Below the pieces are notes generated by a model. It worked only from the letters and a program-made list of their open reading frames with translations. It had not been told where the DNA came from and made no database searches. A DNA stretch of 64,000 nucleotides from Bin87 sp965220505 (lineage in GTDB: Bacteria; Chloroflexota; Dehalococcoidia; Lucifugimonadales; UBA3495): assembly GCA_965220505.1 (NCBI GenBank), contig CBDCQE010000001.1, positions 1,426,001 through 1,490,000 of the forward strand, in the 5' to 3' direction. Shown here piece after piece: positions 17,077 to 25,356 of the stretch. Position 1 is the first letter of the stretch. Every line of letters starts with the position of its first letter. The translations under genes were made by a program, and so were the position numbers.

Positions 17077-18366
17077 ATGTTTATCGGATACTTTACGGAA
17101 AGGCCGTACCAGGACCCCAAATCCGGGTACTTTGGCGCCACCGGCAAGTCCATCATGGACCTGAACGTGAGCAACGACATCTACGATGCCGAGCTGGGCG
17201 CCAGTCTCTACAACCGCTATCTGGACGAGAAGCTCTACGCCGAGGAAATGGGCTTCGACGGCCTGATGCTCAACGAGCACCACAGCACGCCCTTCTGCAT
17301 GGGCGGCGCGATGAACGTGGAGGCATCCATCCTGGCCCGCATCACCAACCGGGCCAAGATCGTCCTCCTGGGCAACATTCTGCCCCTCTGGGACGACCCC
17401 CTCTGGCTGGTGGAACAGCTGGCCATGATCGACATGATCTCCCACGGGCGGCTCGTATCAGGCTGGGTGCGCGGCACCGGGCGCGAGAGCGTGGCGCACA
17501 ACATTGAGCCTCACTACAACTGGGAGCGGTTCAAGGAAGCCCACGAGCTCATCGTCAAGGCGTGGACGACCCCCGGCCCCTTCCGCTGGGAGGGCAAGCA
17601 CTTCCACTTCCGCCACGTCAATCCGTGGGTGCGCCCCTACCAGAAGCCGCACCCGCCCATCTGGCTGCCGGGCGTGGTCTCTCGCGACTCCCTGGTGTGG
17701 GCCGCCGAGCAGCGCATCCCCTACATCATGCTGGCCACCGAGATGGAACCCACCAAGCAGGCGTTCCAGATCTATCACGACACGGCCGCAGAACTGGGCT
17801 ACGAATCCGGTCCGCAGAACATCGGCTACCTGTGGAAGGTCCACGTTGACGAGACCGAGGAGCTGGCGGAGCAGACCGGGCGCAAGTACGTGCAGGGTCC
17901 GAGCAATCCCTTCCTGGCCGGCAACGAGGGAACTACCAACCAGGCTCTGCTGCATCTGCCCGGCCTGACCTCACGGCGCCGCGTCCTGCCCACCACCGAG
18001 GTTGCCACCGCCGCCCGCGGCGGCAGCGCCGGCCCGGGCGGTGTGCTGTCCCGCCCCTACGAGCAGCAGGTCAACGACTACACCATCATCTCCGGCACCC
18101 CGGACAGCGTCATCCCGAAGATCCGCCATGTGCTGGAGACCATCCGCCCCGGCAGCATCTTCTTCTGGGACGGAGACGGCGCCATGACCCACGACGACGC
18201 CATGCGCAGCCTGCGCCTCATGGGCCAGGAAGTCCTCCCCGCCGTCCGCGAGATGGCCAAGGAACTGGACCTGCCCGGTCCCTTCGAGGTTGACCCTGCC
18301 ACCGGTCAACCCTACGAGGCACAGACGTACTCAGCACAACCGGCCGAGGTCACGGCGGACGATTAG
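17077..18366 (+). CDS. LLM-class flavin-dependent monooxygenase
   Basis: A 429-residue bacterial-luciferase-like monooxygenase (TIM barrel, reduced FMN or F420 as cosubstrate). Family marks are EEMGFDGLMLNEHHSTPF near residues 56-73, the RLVSGWVRGTGRES segment, and KPHPPIWLPG. AAGGAG is seven bases before the ATG. Such enzymes cleave C-C or C-S bonds or hydroxylate recalcitrant substrates, and the SAR202 group is known for expanded sets. An amidohydrolase follows on the same strand 102 bases downstream. Confidence 0.9.
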   Translation: MFIGYFTERPYQDPKSGYFGATGKSIMDLNVSNDIYDAELGASLYNRYLDEKLYAEEMGFDGLMLNEHHSTPFCMGGAMNVEASILARITNRAKIVLLGNILPLWDDPLWLVEQLAMIDMISHGRLVSGWVRGTGRESVAHNIEPHYNWERFKEAHELIVKAWTTPGPFRWEGKHFHFRHVNPWVRPYQKPHPPIWLPGVVSRDSLVWAAEQRIPYIMLATEMEPTKQAFQIYHDTAAELGYESGPQNIGYLWKVHVDETEELAEQTGRKYVQGPSNPFLAGNEGTTNQALLHLPGLTSRRRVLPTTEVATAARGGSAGPGGVLSRPYEQQVNDYTIISGTPDSVIPKIRHVLETIRPGSIFFWDGDGAMTHDDAMRSLRLMGQEVLPAVREMAKELDLPGPFEVDPATGQPYEAQTYSAQPAEVTADD

Positions 18367-18420
18367 GATCGAACCATACGCAATGCACACGCGCCTCTCC
18401 CAAACCAGGGGGAGGCCGTT

Positions 18421-18429
18421 TGCTATATT
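18421..18429 (+). promoter_or_regulatory. Extended -10 promoter candidate
   Basis: TGCTATATT lies 40 bp before the amidohydrolase ATG at 18469. Confidence 0.35.
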
Positions 18430-18468
18430 CCACGCACTTTCCGGTCACACCCCACACGGAGCGCAACC

Positions 18469-19485
18469 ATGCCTTACGGAGACAATGACTGGCTGGCCCT
18501 GACCGCCGAACCCTCTCTCGAGCCGGACCTGCCCATCTGCGATGCCCACCACCACTTCTGGGATTTTCGCATGGACCGCGTCCCCTACCATCGCTACCTG
18601 CTGGATGAGCTGGCCGCGGACGTGAACAGCGGTCACAACGTCCGCTCCACCGTGTTCCTGGAGGCGCGGTCAATGTATCGCCCCGATGGGCCTGAAGAGC
18701 TGCGGCCGGTGGGGGAGGTCGAATTCGTGCAGGGCATTGCCGCCGCCAGCGCCACCGGCCTCTACGGGCCGACCAAGGCCGCCGCCGCCATCATCGGCCA
18801 CGCGGACCTCTCCCTGGGCGATGACGTGGCTCGCGTGCTGGACGCCCTCCAGGCCGCCAGCCCCAACCGTTTTCGCGGCATCCGCTACAACACCGGGTGG
18901 GATCCGCATCCCGAACTGGATAGCCGTTCGACCGAGCACAAGCTGGCCGACCCGCAGCTGCGCGCCGGGGCCAGGGTGCTGTCCGATCGCGGTCTGGTAT
19001 ACGAGAACGTGGTGTACTTCCCGCAGCTTTCTGACTTGGTTGATTTTGCCAACGCCCTCCCGGACCTGACCATCGTGTCCAACCACATCGGCGGTTTGAT
19101 CCGCATCGGCCCCTACGGCAACCGGGACGACGAGGTGATGCCGGCCTGGCGCGAAGGCGTCGCCGCGCTGGCGCAATGTCCCAACGTGGTGATGAAGCTC
19201 GGCGGCGTGGGCCAGCCCAGATACGGTTTCGACTGGCACACTCGGGTCACGCCCATCGGCTCCGAACAACTGGCGGAGGAGATGGGGCCGCTGATCACCT
19301 ATTGCATCGACCAGTTCGGCCCCGACCGCTGCCTGTTCGAGAGCAACTTCCCGCCGGACAAGGTGTCCTTCTCGTACAACGTCATGTACAACGCTTTCAA
19401 GCGCATGACGTCGGGCTACTCGGCCAGCGAGCGCGCCGCCATGTTCCACGACAACGCGGCGCGGATTTACAGCATCGAACACTAG
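18469..19485 (+). CDS. Metal-dependent amidohydrolase (amidohydrolase-2 type)
   Basis: A 338-residue TIM-barrel hydrolase. The N-terminal metal motif CDAHHHFWDF is near residues 24-33. VSNHIGGLIR carries the central histidine, and LFESNFPPDK near the C-terminus takes the place of the common GSDxP acid strand. Relatives hydrolyse lactones (2-pyrone-4,6-dicarboxylate type) or decarboxylate aromatic acids. Its position after the LLM monooxygenase suggests a step in ring or lactone breakdown. The precise reaction is not readable. Confidence 0.85.
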   Translation: MPYGDNDWLALTAEPSLEPDLPICDAHHHFWDFRMDRVPYHRYLLDELAADVNSGHNVRSTVFLEARSMYRPDGPEELRPVGEVEFVQGIAAASATGLYGPTKAAAAIIGHADLSLGDDVARVLDALQAASPNRFRGIRYNTGWDPHPELDSRSTEHKLADPQLRAGARVLSDRGLVYENVVYFPQLSDLVDFANALPDLTIVSNHIGGLIRIGPYGNRDDEVMPAWREGVAALAQCPNVVMKLGGVGQPRYGFDWHTRVTPIGSEQLAEEMGPLITYCIDQFGPDRCLFESNFPPDKVSFSYNVMYNAFKRMTSGYSASERAAMFHDNAARIYSIEH

Positions 19486-19488
19486 CGG

Positions 19489-20844
19489 CTACGTGGCGGC
19501 CAGCAACGCGGTCAGTTCGCCCACGTCCGACAATCGGTCCAGGCGACTGACCGCCTCAACCACCTGCTGCACCTTGCCGGCGGCAAGGGTTTCCCGCGAC
19601 AGCAGATCGAACTTGCCCAGCAGTTCCTCCCGGCCGGCGGGGTTGGAGAAGTCGCCCCGCTGGGAGGTGACCTCCGCGCGGCGAACACGGCCGTCAGCGA
19701 GTTGCACGGCGACCCGCGCCGCCGGGTAGTCGTACCGGCGCAGGTTCATCTCGGGGTCGGAATCCAGTGAAACGCGCTCCGCCAGCGCGCGGATGTCGGC
19801 GCTTTCCACCCGCTCCGGCACGAATGCGGTGACATCGGTCCGGCCGTAGCAGACTGCGGCGGCGACGGCGTAAGGAATCGAAAACTTGGCGGCCAGCATG
19901 TTTTCCGGGTGCGGGTCGGCCATGATGCCGGCGATGGGCGGCGCGGTGACCGCGATGCTCTGCACATCCGATGGCGCAAAAGCCTCTTCGCGAAGCAGGT
20001 CCTGCACCGCATCCAGCACCGGGTGGTTGTACAGGCAGCAGGCGTGCAGCTTGAAATAGTTTTGCTCGATGCGCAGATCGCCGCCAGTGCCGAGGCCATC
20101 GGTCACCGCCTCCGGGTCGAAGCCGTCACCCAGGAATGTGCGGTAGAGGTCCGCCGGCCCGTCGGCGATAGCGGTGTACCCACATTGCGACAGGTGGGCC
20201 GCCATGATTCCCTGGAAACCGGACCGTCCGGGGTACAGGTTGCGCACGGTGGCCCCTTCGATGCAGGGCGTCCAAGTGTTCGCCGGGCTCATGGACATGG
20301 CCAAGTTCATCGCCACCCTGGTTTGCCCGGCGTCGAAACCCATCAGTCGCGCCGCAGCAGCCGCGGTGCCGATGGTCCCCCACGTGCCGTGGGAGTGCAC
20401 CTCGGCCCTGACCGTAGTTGCCGTGCCGATGCGAGAGATCACCTCGTAGCCAACGATGATGCTCGCCAGGACCTCGCGGCCGCTGCTTCCCAGTTCCTCG
20501 CCCACGGCGATGGCCCCCGGCGTGACGTGGATGGATGGGTGCCCACCGCCCAGGCGGCTGCCCTCGTCCATCTCCAGCGACACGCCGGCGGTGGCGTTCA
20601 CCATGGTGGCCCAGACCGTTTGTACCCGATGACCATGACCCAGGACGGTCGCCCTGCCGGGTCCGCTCATGGCCGCGGCGAGCCTAGCGAAGTTGGCGTT
20701 TTCGGACAGGCGGCTGCCGGCCAGGATCGCGCCGATGGTGTCCAGTACCACGTCCCTGGCGGCGGCAATGGCGGTTGGATGCAAATCCTCCCAGCGGGTT
20801 TCGGCAACGAACTCGGCTAGAAGGTCGAGATAGTCCTGGGCCAT
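19489..20844 (-). CDS. MmgE/PrpD family protein (copy 2)
   Basis: A 451-residue MmgE/PrpD protein. It keeps AARDVVLDTIGAILAGSR, the active-site stretch VNATAGVSLEMDEGSRLGGGHP (the common HxxDxDD is replaced by SLEMDEG), and HGTWGTIGTAAAAARLMGF. It is a distant paralogue of the protein at 14634-16001. The ATG at 20844 is chosen because the preceding gene stops only eight bases upstream, with AGGTG in between. It shares a leftward operon with the haloacetate dehalogenase-like gene. The loss of the HALDYDD histidine argues against a methylcitrate dehydratase. Confidence 0.87.
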   Translation of the reverse strand: MAQDYLDLLAEFVAETRWEDLHPTAIAAARDVVLDTIGAILAGSRLSENANFARLAAAMSGPGRATVLGHGHRVQTVWATMVNATAGVSLEMDEGSRLGGGHPSIHVTPGAIAVGEELGSSGREVLASIIVGYEVISRIGTATTVRAEVHSHGTWGTIGTAAAAARLMGFDAGQTRVAMNLAMSMSPANTWTPCIEGATVRNLYPGRSGFQGIMAAHLSQCGYTAIADGPADLYRTFLGDGFDPEAVTDGLGTGGDLRIEQNYFKLHACCLYNHPVLDAVQDLLREEAFAPSDVQSIAVTAPPIAGIMADPHPENMLAAKFSIPYAVAAAVCYGRTDVTAFVPERVESADIRALAERVSLDSDPEMNLRRYDYPAARVAVQLADGRVRRAEVTSQRGDFSNPAGREELLGKFDLLSRETLAAGKVQQVVEAVSRLDRLSDVGELTALLAAT

Positions 20845-20852
20845 GATCGCAC

Positions 20853-21734
20853 CTACCGGGTGAAGAATTCGTGGAGCAGACGGTACGCGTCGTCGGGCAG
20901 TTCCTCGGCGATGTAATGGCCGCACGGGAGCGACTGCCCCTCGACGTTGTTGGAATAATTGCGCCACACGCCGAGAACGTCCTGGGTGCGGCCCACGAAA
21001 CCCCGGTCGCTCCACAGGGCCAGGTGGGGGCAGTTCACCTTGTTCTCGAAGTCGGCCTCGTCGTGCTCCAGGTCGATGCTGGCGCCGGCGCGATAGTCCT
21101 CGCACGCGCCGTGGATGGCATCGGGGTTGCTGAAGCAGCGCACGTATTCCTCCACGGCCTCAGACGGGAACACCTCCTCAGCGTTGCGCTCCCGCATGAA
21201 CCGCGAGCGGATGTAATAGTCGGGATCGGCACCGATAACGCGCTCCGGGAAATCGTAGGGCTGGATCAGGAAGAACCAGTGGTGGGTATTGGTCGCCATC
21301 TCCTTGTCGACGATGCTGAACATGTGGCGCGTGGGCACGATGTCCAGCGTCGCCAGCCGCAAAACGCGTTCAGGATGGTCCTTGGTCAACCGGTGGGCGA
21401 CGCGGGCGCCCCGGTCGTGACTCCCCAGGAAGAACGTGTCGAACCCCAGGTGGCTCATCGCGTCCACCAGGTCCTGCGCCTGCGCCCGCTTGCAGTGGTT
21501 GAAGTGGTCGGGGCTGCCCTGGGGTTTGCCGCTGTCGCCGTAGCCGCGCAGGTCCGCCGCGACCACGGTGAAATCTTCCGCCAGCCTGGGCGCGATCTTG
21601 TGCCACATGGTATGGGTCTGCGGGTAACCGTGCAGCAGCAGGAGCGGTGGTCCGCTGCCACCCTTCACCAGGTTGACTATTTCGCCACTGCCGGCGGTAA
21701 CTTGCATCCGGTCGAATCCTTCGAATAGGGGCAT
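20853..21734 (-). CDS. Haloacetate (fluoroacetate-type) dehalogenase
   Basis: A 293-residue alpha/beta hydrolase. The nucleophile elbow is GSHDRGAR, with nucleophile D107 and carboxylate-binding R108 and R111. The catalytic base is H273 (CGHYIAEE) and the acid D131 (LDIVPT). The halide-pocket residues of fluoroacetate dehalogenases, His-Trp-Tyr, are present as H152-W153 (HHWFFLIQPY) and Y214 (CEDYRAG). The oxyanion motif is HGYPQTHTMW. By recall this matches the Rhodopseudomonas enzyme residue for residue at these sites. It should hydrolyse C-X bonds of 2-haloacids and release glycolate-like products. It is first in an operon with MmgE/PrpD copy 2. Confidence 0.87.
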   Translation of the reverse strand: MPLFEGFDRMQVTAGSGEIVNLVKGGSGPPLLLLHGYPQTHTMWHKIAPRLAEDFTVVAADLRGYGDSGKPQGSPDHFNHCKRAQAQDLVDAMSHLGFDTFFLGSHDRGARVAHRLTKDHPERVLRLATLDIVPTRHMFSIVDKEMATNTHHWFFLIQPYDFPERVIGADPDYYIRSRFMRERNAEEVFPSEAVEEYVRCFSNPDAIHGACEDYRAGASIDLEHDEADFENKVNCPHLALWSDRGFVGRTQDVLGVWRNYSNNVEGQSLPCGHYIAEELPDDAYRLLHEFFTR

Positions 21735-21975
21735 GGTCGTCGGTCTCCTGAGGTTTGCTGGTTCTGGCGGGATTGTAGCCGGCTTGGGGGCGGCCGGCTA
21801 CCGTTGGGCGCGGTAAGCGACGGCGTGTAGGATCTTTGGAGCCGACCCTGGCGCAGTCATGAGGAAAGTCCGTCGGTCGGCTCGGGCAGAGCCTGGCGCA
21901 CCAAATCGTCGTGCCGCCACGGGCGGCGGCGCAGTTGGCGCGCCGCCTTTCGCGATCAATGATAACCAGACACGA

Positions 21976-21984
21976 TGCTAGAAT
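21976..21984 (+). promoter_or_regulatory. Extended -10 promoter candidate for module 1
   Basis: TGCTAGAAT lies 45 bp before the GTG at 22029, within the 290-bp region between the divergent dehalogenase and protease-module genes. Nothing else was recognised in that region. Confidence 0.4.
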
Positions 21985-22028
21985 GACGGCAGCAACCGGT
22001 AGGGCATATGCGGCACGGAGCAATCATC

Positions 22029-22295
22029 GTGGCATTCAACCAGGAAAACGCGCCGGCCATCGGCCGCGCCATTTACCTCGAAAAAATACATCCCACCCTG
22101 GGGCCGGAGCACAAGGGCAAGGTGGTGGTCATCGACGTCAAAAGCGGCGACTATGAGATTGCCGATCGGCACATCGATGCAGACTCGAAGCTGCGAAAGC
22201 GGCGGCCTGACGCTTTCACCTGGGAGGAGCTGGTGGACGTGCCGAATACGTACCGGGTCCACTCTAGCGTCGTGACCAAGCCGCTACACCTATGA
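22029..22295 (+). CDS. Small partner protein of clan AA protease, module copy 1
   Basis: An 88-residue soluble protein. The core is HKGKVVVIDVKSGDYEIADRH, then a charged stretch ADSKLRKRRP and a C-terminal YRVHSS strand. The same core (GK-[VF]-[IL]-V-[IL]-D, DYE/DYA) occurs at 35973-36239 and 37486-37767. A GTG at 22029 is chosen because GGAG sits eight bases upstream; an in-frame ATG at 22008 is too close to its only purine tract. The last codons overlap the protease start by four bases (ATGA). The function is unknown; gene size, order and overlap recall toxin-antitoxin pairs. Confidence 0.75.
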   Translation: MAFNQENAPAIGRAIYLEKIHPTLGPEHKGKVVVIDVKSGDYEIADRHIDADSKLRKRRPDAFTWEELVDVPNTYRVHSSVVTKPLHL

Positions 22296-22690
22296 TTACG
22301 GGCCAGGTGATGCGGAACCCGGACGGTGGCCTGGAGGCTTGGGTTGCCGTATCCGTCATGGACGCTTACGGCGAACTGCAACAGTTTGAAGTCATAGTGG
22401 ACACCAGCTTCACTGGATGGCTGACGCTGCCAGATGTGGACATCCGGCGGCTGGGGTTGACCAGCGCGGGTCATCGATACAGCATTACCGCCAGCGGCAA
22501 CGCGGAACGGTTTGAATTCTATCGAACGTCGGTGCTATGGCAAGGACGACCTTACACAATAGAGGTTTTCCAGTCCATCGACCAACCATTACTGGGTATG
22601 GAACTGTTGCGCGATAACTGGATTACCATGGGAGCCTGGGACGGCGGCGATGTGCTCATTGACGAAGCCCGCCTTGAACGTCTCTTTTGA
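22292..22690 (+). CDS. Retropepsin-like clan AA aspartic protease, module copy 1 (DTS variant)
   Basis: A 132-residue single-domain protein of the bacterial retropepsin-like family, which would act as a homodimer. The catalytic segment reads VIVDTSFTGWLTLP; the family's DTG has become DTS. The C-terminal half has QPLLGMELLRDN, equivalent to the family's G-x-x-L-L segment. It overlaps its partner by four bases. Proteolytic activity is doubtful because of the Gly-to-Ser change next to the catalytic Asp. The other two copies keep DTG. Confidence 0.78.
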   Translation: MITGQVMRNPDGGLEAWVAVSVMDAYGELQQFEVIVDTSFTGWLTLPDVDIRRLGLTSAGHRYSITASGNAERFEFYRTSVLWQGRPYTIEVFQSIDQPLLGMELLRDNWITMGAWDGGDVLIDEARLERLF

Positions 22691-22747
22691 CACCGTATTG
22701 CCCTCCGTGTAACTTAGCCGGCAATCAATCCTGCAACGAGAGACAAA

Positions 22748-23920
22748 ATGACCACCGTCGCCGTACCTACCGATATTGACCACTACTTGGCCGCCGCTCC
22801 CGACTTCGTGGCCCGCGTCGACGCGGCCTCCGACTGGATCGACGCAGAGCGGCAGATGCCGCCCGACCTGGCCGCGGATATGGCCGACGCCGGATTCTTC
22901 CGGCTGCTATTGCCCCGCGAATTGGGCGGCGCCGAGTTGGCTCATCCCGATTTCTTGAAAATTCTGGAGCTGTTTGCGGGAGCCGATGCCAGCGTGGCCT
23001 GGTGCCTCAACCAGAACAACGTTTTCTCAACGCGGTCCACGCGCATGGCTATGGCAACCGCACGGGAAATCTGGGGCGAACAACGGGGTGTGGTGACCAA
23101 CGGACCACCGGCCGCCGGGTCGAAATCGGTTCCGACACCGGGAGGTTTCCGGCTGAGCGGGCATTGGAACTTCAGCAGCGGCAGCGACCACGCTACCTGG
23201 ATTGCCGCGCTGGCCCCCGTCATCCCCGAGAACGGAGGGGGGGTCGATGGGCAGCCTCCACAAACCCGCCTGCATCTGATGCCGATTGACCAAGTGCGCA
23301 TGGTGGACCTGTGGCAGGTCGCCGGACTTCGCGGAACCGGCAGTTTCAGTTTCCAGGTGGACGACCTGTTCGTCCCCGAGGAACGCTCTTTCGTGCAGGA
23401 GGGACCGTCCTGGTGCGACCGCCCGCTCTACGGCATTCCCACCACGCTGCTCTTCGCCACCGGCTTTGCCACCGTGGCATTGGGAGTAGCGCGCAAGAGC
23501 CTGGACATCGCCATCGAGGTGGGTGGCAGCAGGACACCCTATCGTTCCGGCGTCCTGCTCCGCGACCACCAGGCCACGCAGCGCACCATCGGCAAGGCCC
23601 ACGCGCAGCAGAGTTCGGCCCGTGCTTTCCTGAAGGACGCCCACGGCCGGCTTTGGGAGTCGGCCTGCACCACGGGCACGCTCACCACCGACGAGCGTAT
23701 CCAGCTCCGCGTGGCCGCGACCCACGCCATCCGCACCTCGGCGCAGGTCGTGGACGCCGCGTACACCCTGTGCGGAGCCAGCGGCATTTTCCAGTCCAAC
23801 CCGATCCAGCGGAGATTCCAGGACATGCACGTCATCACCCAGCACGTGCAGGGGCACCATGTACACTATGAAACCGCCGGCCAGTACCTGCTGGGGTTGG
23901 ATCCGCAGGGCGTTTTCTAG
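22748..23920 (+). CDS. Acyl-CoA-dehydrogenase-fold flavin monooxygenase-like protein
   Basis: A 390-residue acyl-CoA-dehydrogenase-fold flavoprotein. The central beta region contains GFRLSGHWNFSSGSDHATW (about 137-155), typical of the two-component monooxygenase branch (HpaB/DszC-like) rather than of true dehydrogenases, and the C-terminal part has RRFQDMHVITQHVQ. No catalytic Glu of short- or medium-chain dehydrogenases can be placed. It starts a four-gene rightward set with a hydantoinase-like enzyme 17 bases downstream. A flavin reductase partner is not seen here. Confidence 0.82.
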   Translation: MTTVAVPTDIDHYLAAAPDFVARVDAASDWIDAERQMPPDLAADMADAGFFRLLLPRELGGAELAHPDFLKILELFAGADASVAWCLNQNNVFSTRSTRMAMATAREIWGEQRGVVTNGPPAAGSKSVPTPGGFRLSGHWNFSSGSDHATWIAALAPVIPENGGGVDGQPPQTRLHLMPIDQVRMVDLWQVAGLRGTGSFSFQVDDLFVPEERSFVQEGPSWCDRPLYGIPTTLLFATGFATVALGVARKSLDIAIEVGGSRTPYRSGVLLRDHQATQRTIGKAHAQQSSARAFLKDAHGRLWESACTTGTLTTDERIQLRVAATHAIRTSAQVVDAAYTLCGASGIFQSNPIQRRFQDMHVITQHVQGHHVHYETAGQYLLGLDPQGVF

Positions 23921-23937
23921 CAAAAGGAGGTATCGCC

Positions 23938-25356
23938 ATGGCTGCCAATCACGTCGATACGGTCATAGTTGGCGGGCAGATCGTAACCTCATCGCAGGTC
24001 TACGAGAGCTCCATCGCGATCTCCGGCGAGAAGATCGTGGCCATCGGCCCGGAGAATTATCTGCCGCCGGCCGACCGGTACATCGACGCCAGCGGCAAGT
24101 TCGTGCTCCCCGGCCTCATCGACAGCCATGTCCATCTGGACGGCCATGACGACTACGCGCTGGGCTCGCTGGCCGCGGCCCATGCCGGCCTGACCACCCT
24201 TGTGCCTTTCGGCACCTACCAACTGGAGGGCGACGAGACGCTGCCCCAAGCCTTCCACCGCACCCGCGAAACCGTCGAACGAGCCGCTCTTACCGATTTT
24301 GCCTTCCATTTCATCCTGCAGAACCGACCGAGCATCCTGTCCGGTCTGCCCAACGCCGTGGATCTGGGCGTCAAGTCGTTCAAGATGTTCATGACCTACA
24401 AAAAGCGGCCCGGCCGGATGTGCGACGACGACTACATCTGCGAGGCGATGGACCTAGTGGGACGTAGCGGCGGAGTCCTGCAGCTCCACTGCGAAAGCGG
24501 CAACATCATCGAGTACCTGGAAAACAAGCTCCTGGGCGAGGGCCACACGCACCCCACAGACTTTCCTGCTGCGTGTCCTGACTGGGCAGAAGAAGAGGCA
24601 ATCAATCGGGCGGTCAAGATGTCTGCCGCCACCCGCTGCCCGACCTACGTCGTGCATCTCAGCACCCAACTGGGCCTGGAACGCATCAAGCAAGCCCAAA
24701 GCCTCGGGCAGCGGGTGTGGACTGAGACCTGCCCGCAATACCTACTGCTGTCCGACGCCCAGATGGCGGCGCGCGGCCCCCTGGCGAAGATCGGCCCGCC
24801 ACTGCGACCTGAGGATGGACCCGACCGTGACGCTTTGTGGGAAGGTTTGCGCCAGGGTCACGTATCCATTGTGGCCAGCGACCACTCGCCGCATCCCCAG
24901 GAGCTCAAGCAGCCCGGCTGGGACAACATCTTCGTGGACGCCAACGGCATGTCGGTTCCCTTCGGATCGCCCGGAATCGAGACCATCGTCCCGCTGATGT
25001 ACAGCGAGGGGGTCGTGCAGCGTGGGCTGCCCATCTGGTGGCTGGCTCGGGTCATGGCGGAAAATCCGGCTCGCATCTTCGGCATCTACCCGCGCAAAGG
25101 AGTGATCCAGGTGGGCTCCGACGCCGACTTCCTGATCCTGGACCCCAACGGCGACCGCATCGTCACCGCCAGTGACCACCACAGCAACGCCGGCTACACC
25201 CTGTTCGAGGGCTGGCGTGTCAACGGCCGCCCCTGGATAACCATGCTCCGGGGGCAGGTGCTGCTTCAGGATGGTGAGATCCAGCAGAACCCAGGATACG
25301 GGACCTTCATTGAGAGCGGCTCACCCGTCGCGCCCCTCGGCGGCCCGGTCGATTAG
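23938..25356 (+). CDS. Cyclic amidohydrolase (dihydropyrimidinase/hydantoinase family)
   Basis: A 472-residue amidohydrolase. The HxH motif is in DSHVHLDGHD (H64, H66). The likely carbamylated lysine is K149 in GVKSFKMFMTY. Further metal ligands are the histidines in LQLHCES and YVVHLST, and the Asp in VASDHSPH. This ligand set belongs to hydantoinases, dihydropyrimidinases and allantoinases. AAAGGAGG gives a strong ribosome site. Its stop codon abuts the next gene's ATG. It would open a cyclic amide that the amidase two genes on could process further; the substrate is inferred only. Confidence 0.9.
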   Translation: MAANHVDTVIVGGQIVTSSQVYESSIAISGEKIVAIGPENYLPPADRYIDASGKFVLPGLIDSHVHLDGHDDYALGSLAAAHAGLTTLVPFGTYQLEGDETLPQAFHRTRETVERAALTDFAFHFILQNRPSILSGLPNAVDLGVKSFKMFMTYKKRPGRMCDDDYICEAMDLVGRSGGVLQLHCESGNIIEYLENKLLGEGHTHPTDFPAACPDWAEEEAINRAVKMSAATRCPTYVVHLSTQLGLERIKQAQSLGQRVWTETCPQYLLLSDAQMAARGPLAKIGPPLRPEDGPDRDALWEGLRQGHVSIVASDHSPHPQELKQPGWDNIFVDANGMSVPFGSPGIETIVPLMYSEGVVQRGLPIWWLARVMAENPARIFGIYPRKGVIQVGSDADFLILDPNGDRIVTASDHHSNAGYTLFEGWRVNGRPWITMLRGQVLLQDGEIQQNPGYGTFIESGSPVAPLGGPVD

